Assembly: GCF_018069705.1 (NCBI RefSeq)
Contig: NZ_CP072943.1
Location: 1,985,453 to 2,049,452, forward strand
DNA length: 64,000 nucleotides
Reading direction: 5' to 3'
Source of the DNA: Aminithiophilus ramosus
Lineage (GTDB): Bacteria; Synergistota; Synergistia; Synergistales; Aminithiophilaceae
Shown: piece after piece, positions 56,250 through 64,000 of the stretch
Layout of the letters: every line of letters starts with the position of its first letter
How positions within the stretch are numbered: position 1 is the first letter of the stretch
Program-made: the position numbers and the translations under genes
The notes under the pieces: generated by a model
The model's database searches: none
The model's input: only the letters and a program-made list of their open reading frames with translations
Told to the model about the DNA's origin: nothing

Positions 56250-57464
56250 CTAATCCTCCTCGGGGATGAACTGGCTGTGGAGGGCGCGGACGGCCTGCTC
56301 CATCTTGGGTGCCGCCACGACGCAGGTGATGGCCATCGATGTGGCGGCGATCATGTCGAGGTTGATCTCCTCGCGTGCCAGGATGGAAAACATCTGCGAC
56401 GGGATCTCGGGATGGCTGGCGATGCCCGCGCCGACGACGGAGACGCGGGCGATCTCCGTATCGAAGGTGACGCCCTGGGCTCCGATCTGGCGGACCAGGT
56501 CGCGGCAGACCTCGATGGCGTCGCCCAGAAGGGATTTCTTGATGAGGAAGGCGATGTCGTTGACCTGGCCTCGCATGACGCTCTGAATGATCATCTCGGC
56601 GCCGACGCCCCGGTCGGCCAGGGCCGAAAAAAGGCGAGCCGCCACGCCGGGCACGTCAGGAACGCCGAGGATGGCCACTTTGGCCGTCTCTCGGTCCGAC
56701 ACGACGGCCTTGACGACCAGTCCTTCGTTGACGTCGAAATTCATGACCCATGTTCCCTCCTCAGCACTGAAAGTGGAAGCCACGTAGATGGGGAGCTCCA
56801 TGCGGGCCGCCAGCTCGACGCTGCGCGACTGGAGCACCTTCGATCCGGCCACGGCCATCTCCAGACACTCCTGACAGGAGATGCGCGACAGTTTGCGGGC
56901 CTCGGGGACGATGCGGGGATCGGCGCTGTAGATGCCGTCCACGTCGGTGTAGATGTGGCACGAATCGGCCTCGAGGGAGGCCGCCAGGGCGATGGCCGAG
57001 AGGTCCGACCCTCCCCTCCCGAGGGTGATGACGTCTCCGTTGGGAAGCACGCCCTGGAAGCCGGCGACGACGGGGACCTCCCCTGCGGCGAGGGAGCGCT
57101 CCACCTGCTGGGGCTCCATGCGGCAGATCCGCCCCTCGCTGTAGTGCCCTCCGACGCGAAAACCCGCCTGAGCCCCCGTGAAGGATCGCGATTTGAGCCC
57201 CTCGGCCTCGAGGGCCAGGGCCAGCAGGGCGATGGTCTGCTGTTCTCCCGTGGCCAGAAGCTGGTCCATCTCGCGGCGGTTCAGGCTCGGAGCCACCTCC
57301 ATGGCGAGGCGGATGAGGCCGTCCGTCGTCTTGCCCATGGCCGAGACGACGACGACGACGGAATCGCCCTGGCGGACGAAGGAGGCCGCCTTTCGGGCCA
57401 CGCCTCGGACTTTGTCGGCCGTGGCGACCGAGCTGCCGCCGAACTTGAAGACGCGCCGTGCCAT
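56250..57464 (-). CDS. lysC: Aspartokinase
   Basis: Phosphorylates aspartate, the first step of the aspartate family; 404 residues. Kinase motifs VFKFGGSSVATADKVR, TLGRGGSDLSAIALAA and YTDVDGIYSADPR are intact. Two C-terminal ACT domains (VAILGVPDVPGVAARLFSAL, VSVVGAGIASHPEIPSQMFS) imply allosteric control by lysine and/or threonine. It follows thrB by two bases. Confidence 0.97.
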   Translation of the reverse strand: MARRVFKFGGSSVATADKVRGVARKAASFVRQGDSVVVVVSAMGKTTDGLIRLAMEVAPSLNRREMDQLLATGEQQTIALLALALEAEGLKSRSFTGAQAGFRVGGHYSEGRICRMEPQQVERSLAAGEVPVVAGFQGVLPNGDVITLGRGGSDLSAIALAASLEADSCHIYTDVDGIYSADPRIVPEARKLSRISCQECLEMAVAGSKVLQSRSVELAARMELPIYVASTFSAEEGTWVMNFDVNEGLVVKAVVSDRETAKVAILGVPDVPGVAARLFSALADRGVGAEMIIQSVMRGQVNDIAFLIKKSLLGDAIEVCRDLVRQIGAQGVTFDTEIARVSVVGAGIASHPEIPSQMFSILAREEINLDMIAATSMAITCVVAAPKMEQAVRALHSQFIPEED

Positions 57465-57466
57465 GG

Positions 57467-58405
57467 TCAGAGGACCTCCTCGGGAACGAGAGAGAGAACC
57501 TGAGCCCCTTCGTCGTCGACGTCGAGAACGAAGAAGCGGCTACGGACGCCGTGATCGGAGAAGACGCGGCACATCGTCGAGGCCACGGCCTGAGGATTCC
57601 CCTTGACGAAGGCGAGGACGCTGGGGCCGGAACCGCTTATGGCGACGCCGAGACACTCGCGATGGAGGCGGACCTTCTCGAGGATCGTCTCCCCCCCGGG
57701 AAAGAGCTTGGCCCGGAACTGCTGATGGAGCCTGTCGTCCATGGCCCAGGGAAGCTCCTCCCAGCGCCCCATGGCCCAGGAGGCGGCGAAAAGAGCCACC
57801 CGGCCCACGTTGAAGACGGCATCCTGAAGGCTCACCTGCTCGGGCAGGGCCGCCCGGGCCGTCGAGGTGCTGACGCGCACCTCGGGAACGGCGACGACGG
57901 TGACGATCTCCCGGGGCAGGGACCGGAGGCGGACGTGGCGAAGCTCCCGGCCGTCCCAACAGCTGACGACCATGCCGCCGAGGCAGCAGGGGACGATGTT
58001 GTCGGGGTGCCCCTCTATGGCCGTCATGAGGGGCAGCAGCTCCTCGCGGGGAAGAGGGCGGTCGCGGAGAGCGTTGGCGATGAGGACGCCGCCCACGACG
58101 GCTCCGGCCGAGCTGCCCAGGCCGCGGCAGAGGGGAATGGCGTTGACGGAGCGGAGGGAGAGGCCGGGAGAGGCCGTCCCCCACTCGGAACAGGCCCGAA
58201 GGTAGCTTTTGACGACGAGGTTGGCCTGGGGATTCTGAAGCTCGCCGCTCCCCTCGCCGATGACGTCGATGACGAATTCCCCTTCGGGCAGGAGGTCGAG
58301 GATCTCGTAGTCGTTGTAGAGGGCCAGCCCCAGGCCGACGGTATCGAAGCCCGAGCCCAGGTTGGCGCTGGAGGCGGGGACGCGGACCCGGAAGGGCGTT
58401 TTCAT
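57467..58405 (-). CDS. thrB: Homoserine kinase
   Basis: GHMP-family kinase of 312 residues producing O-phosphohomoserine. Motif 1 is VRVPASSANLGSGFDTVGLG and the ATP loop is IPLCRGLGSSAGAVVGGV; ISGSGPSVLAF is motif 3. The ATG overlaps the thrC stop (ATGA). No homoserine dehydrogenase gene is in this cluster, so it lies elsewhere. Confidence 0.96.
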   Translation of the reverse strand: MKTPFRVRVPASSANLGSGFDTVGLGLALYNDYEILDLLPEGEFVIDVIGEGSGELQNPQANLVVKSYLRACSEWGTASPGLSLRSVNAIPLCRGLGSSAGAVVGGVLIANALRDRPLPREELLPLMTAIEGHPDNIVPCCLGGMVVSCWDGRELRHVRLRSLPREIVTVVAVPEVRVSTSTARAALPEQVSLQDAVFNVGRVALFAASWAMGRWEELPWAMDDRLHQQFRAKLFPGGETILEKVRLHRECLGVAISGSGPSVLAFVKGNPQAVASTMCRVFSDHGVRSRFFVLDVDDEGAQVLSLVPEEVL

Positions 58406-59445
58406 CGCGACAGGACCTCCCGTAGGGAGTCCCAGCTGTCGTCGATTTCGACGGGCTCGGGAACCTGGGCCAGGGCGGCGTCGGGATCCTTCAGACCGTT
58501 GCCGGTGAGGACGGCGGCGATGCGGATTCCCTGGGGGAGCCGTCCCGCACGGTGCAGCTTCAGAAGACCCGCGACGGAGGCGCAGGAGGCCGGCTCGGCG
58601 AAAACGCCCTCCCGCGAGGCCAGAAGGCGCTGGGCGGCCAGGATCTCCTCGTCGGTGACGGCCAGAAACTGCCCGCCGCTTTCGGCGACGGCTCTTCGGG
58701 CCTTTTCGGCGTTGACGGGACGGCCGATGCGGATGGCCGTGGCCACCGTCTCCGGCTCGTCGACGGGGTGACCCTCGACGAGGGGGGCCGCTCCCGCGGC
58801 CTGGACGCCGATCATCGCCGGCACGGTCGCGGTCCTGCCCAGCTCCCGATAGCGGTTGAAGCCTGCCCAATAGGCCGAGATGTTGCCGGCGTTGCCGACG
58901 GGGATGGCCAGCCAGTCAGGCGCCTCGCCCAGCTCGTCGCAGATCTCCCAGGCCGCCGACTGCTGTCCCAGAAGACGGAAGGGGTTGACGGAGTTCACGA
59001 TGGCCAGCCCCAGGTCCTCGGAGGCCTGTTTGGCCAGGTCGAGAGCCCTGTCGAAATTGCCCCGGACGGCGACGACGCGGGCGCCGTAGATCAGCGCCTG
59101 GGCCAGCTTGCCCCGGGCCACCTTGCCCGCCGGAAGGAGGACGAAACAGGGAATGCCGGCCCGGGCGGCATAGGCCGCGGCCGCCGCCGAGGTGTTGCCC
59201 GTCGAGGCGCAGACGACGGCCTTGGCCCCTCCCTCGATGGCCTTGGCCACGGCCAGGACCATCCCTCTGTCCTTGAAGGAACCTGTCGGATTGGCGCCCT
59301 CGAATTTGGCCCGCAGGTCGACGGAAAGTTCTCGTCCCAGATTTTCCAGCGGGATGAGGGGCGTCTGTCCCTCGCAGAGGGACAGACGGGGCGTCGCCTC
59401 CGTCAGGGGCAGCAGCGCTTCGTAACGAAACAGAATTCCTCTCAA
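58402..59445 (-). CDS. thrC: Threonine synthase
   Basis: PLP enzyme of 347 residues converting O-phosphohomoserine to threonine. The PLP lysine is Lys58 in NPTGSFKDRGM, followed by ASTGNTSAAAAAYAARAG and VGNAGNISAYWAGF (phosphate-binding Gly loop). It is the short class. The start is TTG 59445, nine bases after GGGAGG. It is the first gene behind the T-box leader, ahead of thrB-lysC-asd. Confidence 0.96.
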   Translation of the reverse strand: MRGILFRYEALLPLTEATPRLSLCEGQTPLIPLENLGRELSVDLRAKFEGANPTGSFKDRGMVLAVAKAIEGGAKAVVCASTGNTSAAAAAYAARAGIPCFVLLPAGKVARGKLAQALIYGARVVAVRGNFDRALDLAKQASEDLGLAIVNSVNPFRLLGQQSAAWEICDELGEAPDWLAIPVGNAGNISAYWAGFNRYRELGRTATVPAMIGVQAAGAAPLVEGHPVDEPETVATAIRIGRPVNAEKARRAVAESGGQFLAVTDEEILAAQRLLASREGVFAEPASCASVAGLLKLHRAGRLPQGIRIAAVLTGNGLKDPDAALAQVPEPVEIDDSWDSLREVLSR

Positions 59446-59499
59446 TGCGTCCGACCTCCCAGCATGATCGCCAGCTCTTTGCCTCGGGCACGACCGTAC

Positions 59500-59530
59500 A
59501 AAAAAGCCCGTCTCCCCTCAGGAGACGGGT
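59500..59530 (-). terminator. T-box regulated terminator before thrC
   Basis: CCCGTCTCC, four bases, GGGAGACGGG followed by CTTTTTTG on the minus strand, ending 55 bases before thrC. It competes with the T-box antiterminator just upstream, so it should stop transcription when the cognate tRNA is charged. Confidence 0.85.
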
Positions 59531-59760
59531 CTGACCCGCGGTTCCACTCCGTTTCCGGCTCGCGCCGGCACTCGTCCCCGCTGTAAGGGGCGGGGCCCCG
59601 ACGCCTTATCGCTGAACGCGCTTCGGCATCCGCTCCGGGATGGTCTTCGGCATTCTCCCGACCCGCGAAGATCCTCTCAGCCACGGGACCCTCTCTCTGT
59701 CCGGCGAAAGACGCCTACTCTTCCCTTCATCGCAGGCCGTATCAACCGGCCGATAGGTTT
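59500..59760 (-). promoter_or_regulatory. T-box riboswitch controlling the threonine/aspartate-family operon
   Basis: The minus strand holds the conserved antiterminator core GGAGTGGAACCGCG (59537-59550), preceded by about 200 bases of leader with a Stem I-like start (GATGAAGGGAAGAGTAGGCG, containing the AGTA loop-E element) and GTGGCTGAGAGG. Uncharged tRNA would pair with the core and prevent termination. An ACC triplet (59642-59644) within GAAGACCATC could be a threonine specifier, in line with thrC-thrB downstream, but I have not folded the RNA. Confidence 0.85.
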
Positions 59761-59766
59761 CCGTAT

Positions 59767-59795
59767 TTTTTACGCCCACTTCGCCCAATTGTCAA
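59767..59795 (-). promoter_or_regulatory. Promoter of the T-box / thrC operon
   Basis: A perfect TTGACA is 17 bases from TAAAAA on the minus strand. Transcription would begin about 25 bases before the T-box Stem I. It is back-to-back with the greA promoter. Confidence 0.65.
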
Positions 59796-59799
59796 GGCA

Positions 59800-59828
59800 T
59801 TGCCCAAAGAAGACAACTCTGATAAAAT
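59800..59828 (+). promoter_or_regulatory. Promoter of greA
   Basis: TTGCCC and TAAAAT are 17 bases apart on the plus strand, about 50 bases before greA. Five bases separate it from the divergent thr promoter. Confidence 0.6.
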
Positions 59829-59879
59829 GATCGACCGACATAGGAAGACACCCCCGGCCAGTCCAAGGAGGCTGATGTC

Positions 59880-60380
59880 ATGGCGACGAGCACCCGCACC
59901 TCCGACGACGTCATCGTGATGACGCGAAGCGGCTACGAAAAGCTCAGGGAAGAACTGGTCCAACTGCGAAGCACGGGCCGCACCGAGATCGCACGTCAGC
60001 TCGAAGAGGCCCGAGGCTTCGGCGACCTGAGCGAGAACGCCGAGTACCAGACAGCCAAGGACGAACAGGCCAAGCTCGAAAGCCGCGTCCAGTGGCTCGA
60101 GTACCAGCTGAGCAAGGCCAAGGTCATCGACACGGAGGACATCGACAGCAGCAAGGTCACCTTGGGGACGACGGTCCGCTTTCTCGACCTCGACAGCCGT
60201 CGCGAGTTTTCCTACACCATCGTCGGTTCCGAGGAATCGGACCCCAAGGCCCTCAAGCTCTCCGTGGCCAGCCCCGTCGGCCAGGCCCTCATGGGCAAGG
60301 AGACGGGAGAGGAGGTCCTGGCCCGCGTCCCCAAGGGAATGCGGAAGCTGAGGATTCTCGACATCTCCGTATCGAACTGA
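59880..60380 (+). CDS. greA: Transcription elongation factor GreA
   Basis: Rescues backtracked RNA polymerase by stimulating transcript cleavage; 166 residues. The N-terminal coiled coil carries the acidic tip (FGDLSENAEYQTAKDEQAKL), and the C-terminal FKBP-like domain includes SPVGQALMGKETGEEVLARV. AAGGAGG lies nine bases before the ATG. It is single-gene with its own promoter and terminator. Confidence 0.97.
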   Translation: MATSTRTSDDVIVMTRSGYEKLREELVQLRSTGRTEIARQLEEARGFGDLSENAEYQTAKDEQAKLESRVQWLEYQLSKAKVIDTEDIDSSKVTLGTTVRFLDLDSRREFSYTIVGSEESDPKALKLSVASPVGQALMGKETGEEVLARVPKGMRKLRILDISVSN

Positions 60381-60395
60381 TCGTCCTCCCGTGAC

Positions 60396-60433
60396 GAAGA
60401 GGCGCCTTCCGAACGTTCGGAAGGCGCCTCTTC
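60396..60433. terminator. Bidirectional terminator between greA and ddl
   Basis: A perfect 19-base palindromic arm pair (GAAGAGGCGCCTTCCGAAC and its complement) lies between the two convergent genes. Tails are only weakly T-rich (TTCATC). Confidence 0.7.
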
Positions 60434-60442
60434 ATCACGGAA

Positions 60443-61384
60443 CTAACGCCTCCGGCAGGAGCGAGCCTCCTCCACGATCCGCCGCAACAGCTCGGAGAAG
60501 GCCATTCCCGCGGCCCTGGCGGCCTTGGGCACGAGGCTGGTCGCCGTCATGCCCGGAGCCGTGTTCACCTCCAGGACGAAAGGCCGCCCCTTCCCGTCGA
60601 GGCGCAGGTCGACGCGGCTGTAGACGCGGCAGTCCAACGCCCGATGGGCCGCCCTCGCGGCGGCGGAGACGTCGGCCTCCTCCTCGGCGGAAAGGGCTGC
60701 GGGCGTCTCGTAACGGCTCGCCCCCGCCGTGTATTTGGCCTCGTAGGAGTAGAAGCCCGAGGCGGGAAGGATCTCCACGACAGGAAGCGCCCGGACCTCC
60801 CCTTCCTCTTCGAGAAGGGTCGCCGTCAGCTCCCGACCTTCGATGAACCCTTCGACGATGACCTTCTCGTCGAAACGGCGGGCGTCGGCGACGGCCCGGG
60901 CCAGATCACAGGGGGCATCGACGACGGAGACGCCGACCGTGCTTCCGCAGCGGGCGGGCTTGACGACGACCCGCGTCCCGAGCCGGAAAAGGGCGTCGGC
61001 GCGAGGATCCTTTCCGCCTTCAAGCCTCTCCCCCTCTCCGAGGGTGAATCCCGGCGGCGTCGCCACGCCCCGCTCACGGAAAAGGGCCTTGCTCACTTCC
61101 TTGTCCATGGCGCAGAAACAGGCTTCGGGCCCCGAGCCCGAATAGGCCTTCCCGGCCATCTCCAGAAGGGCCTGAAGACGGCCGTCCTCTCCCCACCCCC
61201 CATGAAGGGCGACGAAGAAAAAATCCGCCTCGTCCAACAGGGAGAGGACCTCCCCCGCCTCCCGGACTTCAAGGGGACAGACCTTCCAGGGGAGTTCCCC
61301 CAGGGCGGCGCAGACGGCCGCGCCGCTTCTCAGGGAGACCTCCCGCTCGGGAGAATCCCCTCCGAACAGAACACCGATTCTCAT
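60443..61384 (-). CDS. ddl: D-alanine--D-alanine ligase
   Basis: ATP-grasp ligase of 313 residues making the D-Ala-D-Ala end of the peptidoglycan stem. VLFGGDSPEREVSLRSG, VALHGGWGEDGRLQ, VVVKPARCGSTVGVSVVD and LEVNTAPGMTATSLVPKAA are typical, including the metal ligands of the last segment. It lies 87 bases after the LptD-like gene. Confidence 0.96.
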   Translation of the reverse strand: MRIGVLFGGDSPEREVSLRSGAAVCAALGELPWKVCPLEVREAGEVLSLLDEADFFFVALHGGWGEDGRLQALLEMAGKAYSGSGPEACFCAMDKEVSKALFRERGVATPPGFTLGEGERLEGGKDPRADALFRLGTRVVVKPARCGSTVGVSVVDAPCDLARAVADARRFDEKVIVEGFIEGRELTATLLEEEGEVRALPVVEILPASGFYSYEAKYTAGASRYETPAALSAEEEADVSAAARAAHRALDCRVYSRVDLRLDGKGRPFVLEVNTAPGMTATSLVPKAARAAGMAFSELLRRIVEEARSCRRR

Positions 61385-61471
61385 CTCATCGCCTCCAACG
61401 ATAGCGGCCCTCGTCGTCCTCAGGGACGACAGGCGGGCCGGACAGGACGGAAGGAACCGTTCTCCCGACCG

Positions 61472-63115
61472 TCAGGAATTTTTCGGAATGGAGGCAGGCC
61501 GGGCGCCCGGCTCGTCGATCTCCTTTTCCTGGAACTGCAGGGGACTTTCCGGATAGGCCTTGATGATCAGCCTGAGGCCGGCCCAATCGTCGCCGCGGAT
61601 CCTGTCGTCCCGGACCGTCAGCTCCCAGGCGAGGCAGTCCACTTCGTAGCGCAGCTGATAGAGCATCTCGTCCAGGTTGTGATCCCGGAGATCCCAGCCG
61701 CCTCGGAGAGAAAGTTCCCACTGATCCGAAACGGGCAGGGTGACGCGCTGGTAGACGGTCTCCGTCTCGTCGTAACGGTCCCACTTCATGGGCGACGTGC
61801 CGTCGACCCATCTTCTGACGTAGGTGGAGCGCAGACGGAGGGAACCGGCCGACCAATCGAAGCCGAAGGCCAGATCGGTCGTCTTCTGGCTCTCCGAATC
61901 GGAGTCGTCGTAGTCGTAGTACCAGTAGGTGGCGCGCCAGAAGGGACGGAAGGCGGCCGTCGAGGCCCCCTCGCCGTAGAAGTCGAGGCCGGCGCCGCGC
62001 CGCTCCGTCGTCAGCCCCTCCTCGCCGTAGCGCCCCCAGCTTCCCAAAAGGCGCCACCAGCCGCCCGAGGCGGCGTCGCTCCACCAGGGTCCCTCTACGG
62101 TCACCTGAGGGTCGCGCCAGAGCGTCCCCTTGTAGCGTTTCTCTCCCGCCACGTCATCGATTTCGACGGACTCCCTCTGGCTCCAGAGGACCTCGGTGAA
62201 CCAGCCCGATTTCTCGCTGCGGAGCCCCCAACGGGGCCTCCAGCGGTTTTCGTCGTCGACTTCGCTGTAGGAGTAGGAGCTCTCCAGGAAGAAGGAGGCA
62301 TCGTCGCCGAGACGCTGCGTCAGGGTCAGACTGCCCTCGGGATCGATCTTCGACCAGGCCACGAGAGCGATTTCGGCCTGGCCCGACGACCAGGAGAGAG
62401 GACCGGAAATGCCCAGTCCGACGCCCTTGGTCCCGTCGTAGCGGGGCAGGGGGAGAAAGACTCCCGAGGCTCGGCGGGCGCTGACGATGTAGTCGAAGGG
62501 GTAGGTGAAAAGAAGTTTCTCGCCGATGTAGACGCGAGGCTGCTTGATGATGACCCGCTCCCCGGGGATGACGATGAGTTTTTTCGTCGTCAGCCGGTAG
62601 TGGGGCCGAGGCTCGTTGCAGGTCGTCACCGAGACGTGCTGCCACCAGCCGACGACCTCTCCCCTCTCGAGACCTTTGGCCTGTTTCGCCGTCACGACGC
62701 CTCGGCGCAGGGCCTCGTCGACGGGCAAGACCTCCAGATCCTCGCCCGAGAGGATGAGATGGTCGACACGGCCTCCCGCGTTGCGGATGAGGCCCCTGCC
62801 GGAGTTGAAGTCGTACTCGACGCTCTCTCCCTCGAAACGCTGCCCCCGCCACAGAAACGTCACGGGCGTCTTGCCGTCGGAGGAGGCCTTCACGATCTGT
62901 CTTTCCGTATCCATTTCGAGGAAGGCGGTGCGCATCTGCATGTCCGCATAGGAAAGGCGGACGTCCCCTTCGGCGCGGGCCACCCCCTCGGCCTCTTCGT
63001 AGACGAGGTGCTCGCCCTCGACGGAGATCTCCTTCGAGGCCCAGGCGACGGAGCCGGAAGAAAGCAAGAATGACAGGCCTATCAGGGAGATCAGAAGCCT
63101 CAGGGACTTTGCCAA
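61472..63115 (-). CDS. lptD: LptD-like outer-membrane LPS assembly protein
   Basis: Protein of 547 residues with a signal peptide (residues 1-26), an N-terminal OstA jelly-roll region (ISVEGEHLVYEEAEGVARAE, then GDVRLSYADMQ) and a C-terminal beta-barrel region rich in alternating aromatic strands (FRPFWRATYWYYDYDD, LSLRGGWDLRDHNLDEMLYQ). It is shorter than E. coli LptD (784) but similar in plan; only one pair of cysteines is evident (TTCNE and VDCLAWE). It overlaps the LptC-like gene by 16 bases. Confidence 0.82.
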   Translation of the reverse strand: MAKSLRLLISLIGLSFLLSSGSVAWASKEISVEGEHLVYEEAEGVARAEGDVRLSYADMQMRTAFLEMDTERQIVKASSDGKTPVTFLWRGQRFEGESVEYDFNSGRGLIRNAGGRVDHLILSGEDLEVLPVDEALRRGVVTAKQAKGLERGEVVGWWQHVSVTTCNEPRPHYRLTTKKLIVIPGERVIIKQPRVYIGEKLLFTYPFDYIVSARRASGVFLPLPRYDGTKGVGLGISGPLSWSSGQAEIALVAWSKIDPEGSLTLTQRLGDDASFFLESSYSYSEVDDENRWRPRWGLRSEKSGWFTEVLWSQRESVEIDDVAGEKRYKGTLWRDPQVTVEGPWWSDAASGGWWRLLGSWGRYGEEGLTTERRGAGLDFYGEGASTAAFRPFWRATYWYYDYDDSDSESQKTTDLAFGFDWSAGSLRLRSTYVRRWVDGTSPMKWDRYDETETVYQRVTLPVSDQWELSLRGGWDLRDHNLDEMLYQLRYEVDCLAWELTVRDDRIRGDDWAGLRLIIKAYPESPLQFQEKEIDEPGARPASIPKNS

Positions 63116-63666
63116 AAAAGACGAGCCTCCTCTCGCAGGACGACGACGCCATCGATATCGAACGATCCCCGCCCGCTCTCCAGGCGGGTTCCGCCGAGCA
63201 CATCCTCGATCTTGATCCCCCCCGAGAGGGACCAGGCCGACGCGCCTTCCGTCCAGAGGGCCTCCCCGGAAGACCAGCGCAGCTCAAAGCCCTCGCCGTT
63301 CAGGGTCCCCCGCGGGCGGATCAGACGGACCTGGGCCAAATCGTCGGCGTAGTCGGCCTGAGGAGCCGAAAAGGTCCACGCTCTCCCCTTCTCGTCGGAA
63401 AGGACGATCTCGACGGTATAGCCCCGCGCCGAGGTCGCGGAACGCTCCAGCTTCTCCGCCGTCAGGTGCCACGATCTCCCGTCGATCTCTCTCTCGAAGT
63501 CGACGCTTTCGACGGCGAGGACGATCTCCTCTTTGCCCTCGCGGCTCACGCCCGCCTGAGGAAGGCGGAGGGATAGGTCCCGCTGGACCATCCAGATGAA
63601 GCCTCCTCCGAGGAGGAGGAGAACCGGAAGGATCAGGTATTTTCTCCGGCGCGGTTTACCAGACAA
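63100..63666 (-). CDS. lptC: LptC-like bitopic LPS transport protein
   Basis: Protein of 188 residues with an N-terminal membrane anchor (YLILPVLLLLGGGFIWMVQR) and a periplasmic beta-rich domain of the LptC/DUF1239 type (FEREIDGRSWHLTAEKLERS, FSAPQADYADDLAQVRL). The assignment is supported by its place before the LptD-like gene. The start is TTG, next to a GGAGGG tract and overlapping the preceding stop by 11 bases. Confidence 0.75.
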   Translation of the reverse strand: MSGKPRRRKYLILPVLLLLGGGFIWMVQRDLSLRLPQAGVSREGKEEIVLAVESVDFEREIDGRSWHLTAEKLERSATSARGYTVEIVLSDEKGRAWTFSAPQADYADDLAQVRLIRPRGTLNGEGFELRWSSGEALWTEGASAWSLSGGIKIEDVLGGTRLESGRGSFDIDGVVVLREEARLFWQSP

Positions 63667-64000
63667 CCCTCCAGCCCCCCTCCTGCCGGACGAGCCGGAA
63701 GGTCTCGCTCTGAAGAACGCGGATGAAGACCAGTTTCTGAGCCGCCGTGACCTTGACCCTGTTCTCGTCGAGCCACGTCGTCCGATAACCGTCGCGGAGG
63801 GAGAGGCGGAAGGAGCGGGAAAGGGCCTCCCTGGCGAAGGTCTCCTCGCTCAGCAAAAGCCTCGATTCGTCGCTCAGGAGCCGATAGAGGGGGCCCGTTT
63901 CCCCGGCGCTCCAGAGACGGAGAAAGGTCTCGAGGGTCTCCTCTCGGCTGCGGAAGGGAGGCTCCTTCTCGGCGACTTCCGAGGGGGAGACCTCCAGGGG
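63656..64000 (-). CDS. C-terminal 114 residues of an uncharacterised NTF2-like protein (runs off the window)
   Basis: The frame is open to the window edge. The visible part (TLETFLRLWSAGETGPLYRL, WLDENRVKVTAAQKLVFIRV, FRLVRQEGGWRVVW) looks like an NTF2-like or DUF4878-type domain, often found in secreted or lipid-anchored proteins. The N-terminus is outside the window, so a signal peptide cannot be judged. It overlaps the LptC-like start by 11 bases, so it is in the same operon. Confidence 0.6.
   Translation of the reverse strand, partial: PLEVSPSEVAEKEPPFRSREETLETFLRLWSAGETGPLYRLLSDESRLLLSEETFAREALSRSFRLSLRDGYRTTWLDENRVKVTAAQKLVFIRVLQSETFRLVRQEGGWRVVW

Overview
The window is high-GC DNA (mid-60s percent by eye) from a bacterium with an outer membrane. 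It is almost fully coding, and nearly every gene lies on the minus strand. Genes for lipopolysaccharide transport (LptA, LptB, an LptC-like and an LptD-like protein) and a full MinCDE set occur together with features more usual in Firmicutes-like lineages: one bifunctional Rel enzyme, a T-box leader, a CIRCE operator, a Rex redox repressor and a K+-dependent membrane pyrophosphatase. This mix fits the Synergistota (anaerobic amino-acid fermenters). That placement is an inference from gene content; no rRNA or tRNA gene was seen to confirm it.

Layout. 1-4160 (minus): metG (cut by the window edge), rsmI and htpG. 4706-6924 (plus): an isolated two-gene cassette, an AlbA_2/Schlafen-type protein overlapping a ParA-family ATPase, which is the best candidate for an undescribed system. 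7049-28634 (minus): a nearly gapless block of 20 genes. Read in the direction of transcription it holds a small unknown gene, a LapA-like gene, recJ, rel, dtd, a metallo-beta-lactamase-fold hydrolase, radC, mreBCD, mrdA, minCDE, rodA, a B12/radical SAM protein and its partner, rng, smc and a tRNA methyltransferase. It joins cell shape, division-site choice, chromosome segregation, RNA processing and stringent response. 28806-34093: the yajC-secD-secF translocon genes, rex, an enolase homologue lacking several catalytic residues, and an S4 protein. 34349-40629: a bacterial eRF1-like (BaeRF) protein, rpoD, dnaG and hppA.

40676-44998 is the disturbed part of the window. mobB is frameshifted in a G7 tract. 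An AI-2E-family permease seems to use a CTG start. An AT-rich patch carries repeats and an RNase P-like RNA segment. A 1516-bp IS4-type element with 29-bp inverted repeats and a broken transposase abuts the 3' stub of an ABC transporter gene. 44999-48726 holds guaA and groES-groEL under a promoter overlapped by CIRCE. 48933-53089 holds murJ-hslO-unknown-zinc ribbon-tsaD, with a lone hydrogenase-maturation-type protease on the opposite strand at 53141-53602. 53592-59795 holds thrC-thrB-lysC-asd behind a T-box leader, followed by lptA-lptB. 59800-64000 holds greA (plus), then ddl, lptD-like, lptC-like and the end of a further gene (minus).

Most neighbours overlap by 1-4 bases (ATGA, GTGA, TGATG), which indicates translational coupling in long operons. 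GTG and TTG starts are common, and were chosen mainly by the position of a strong AGGAGG-type ribosome-binding site.
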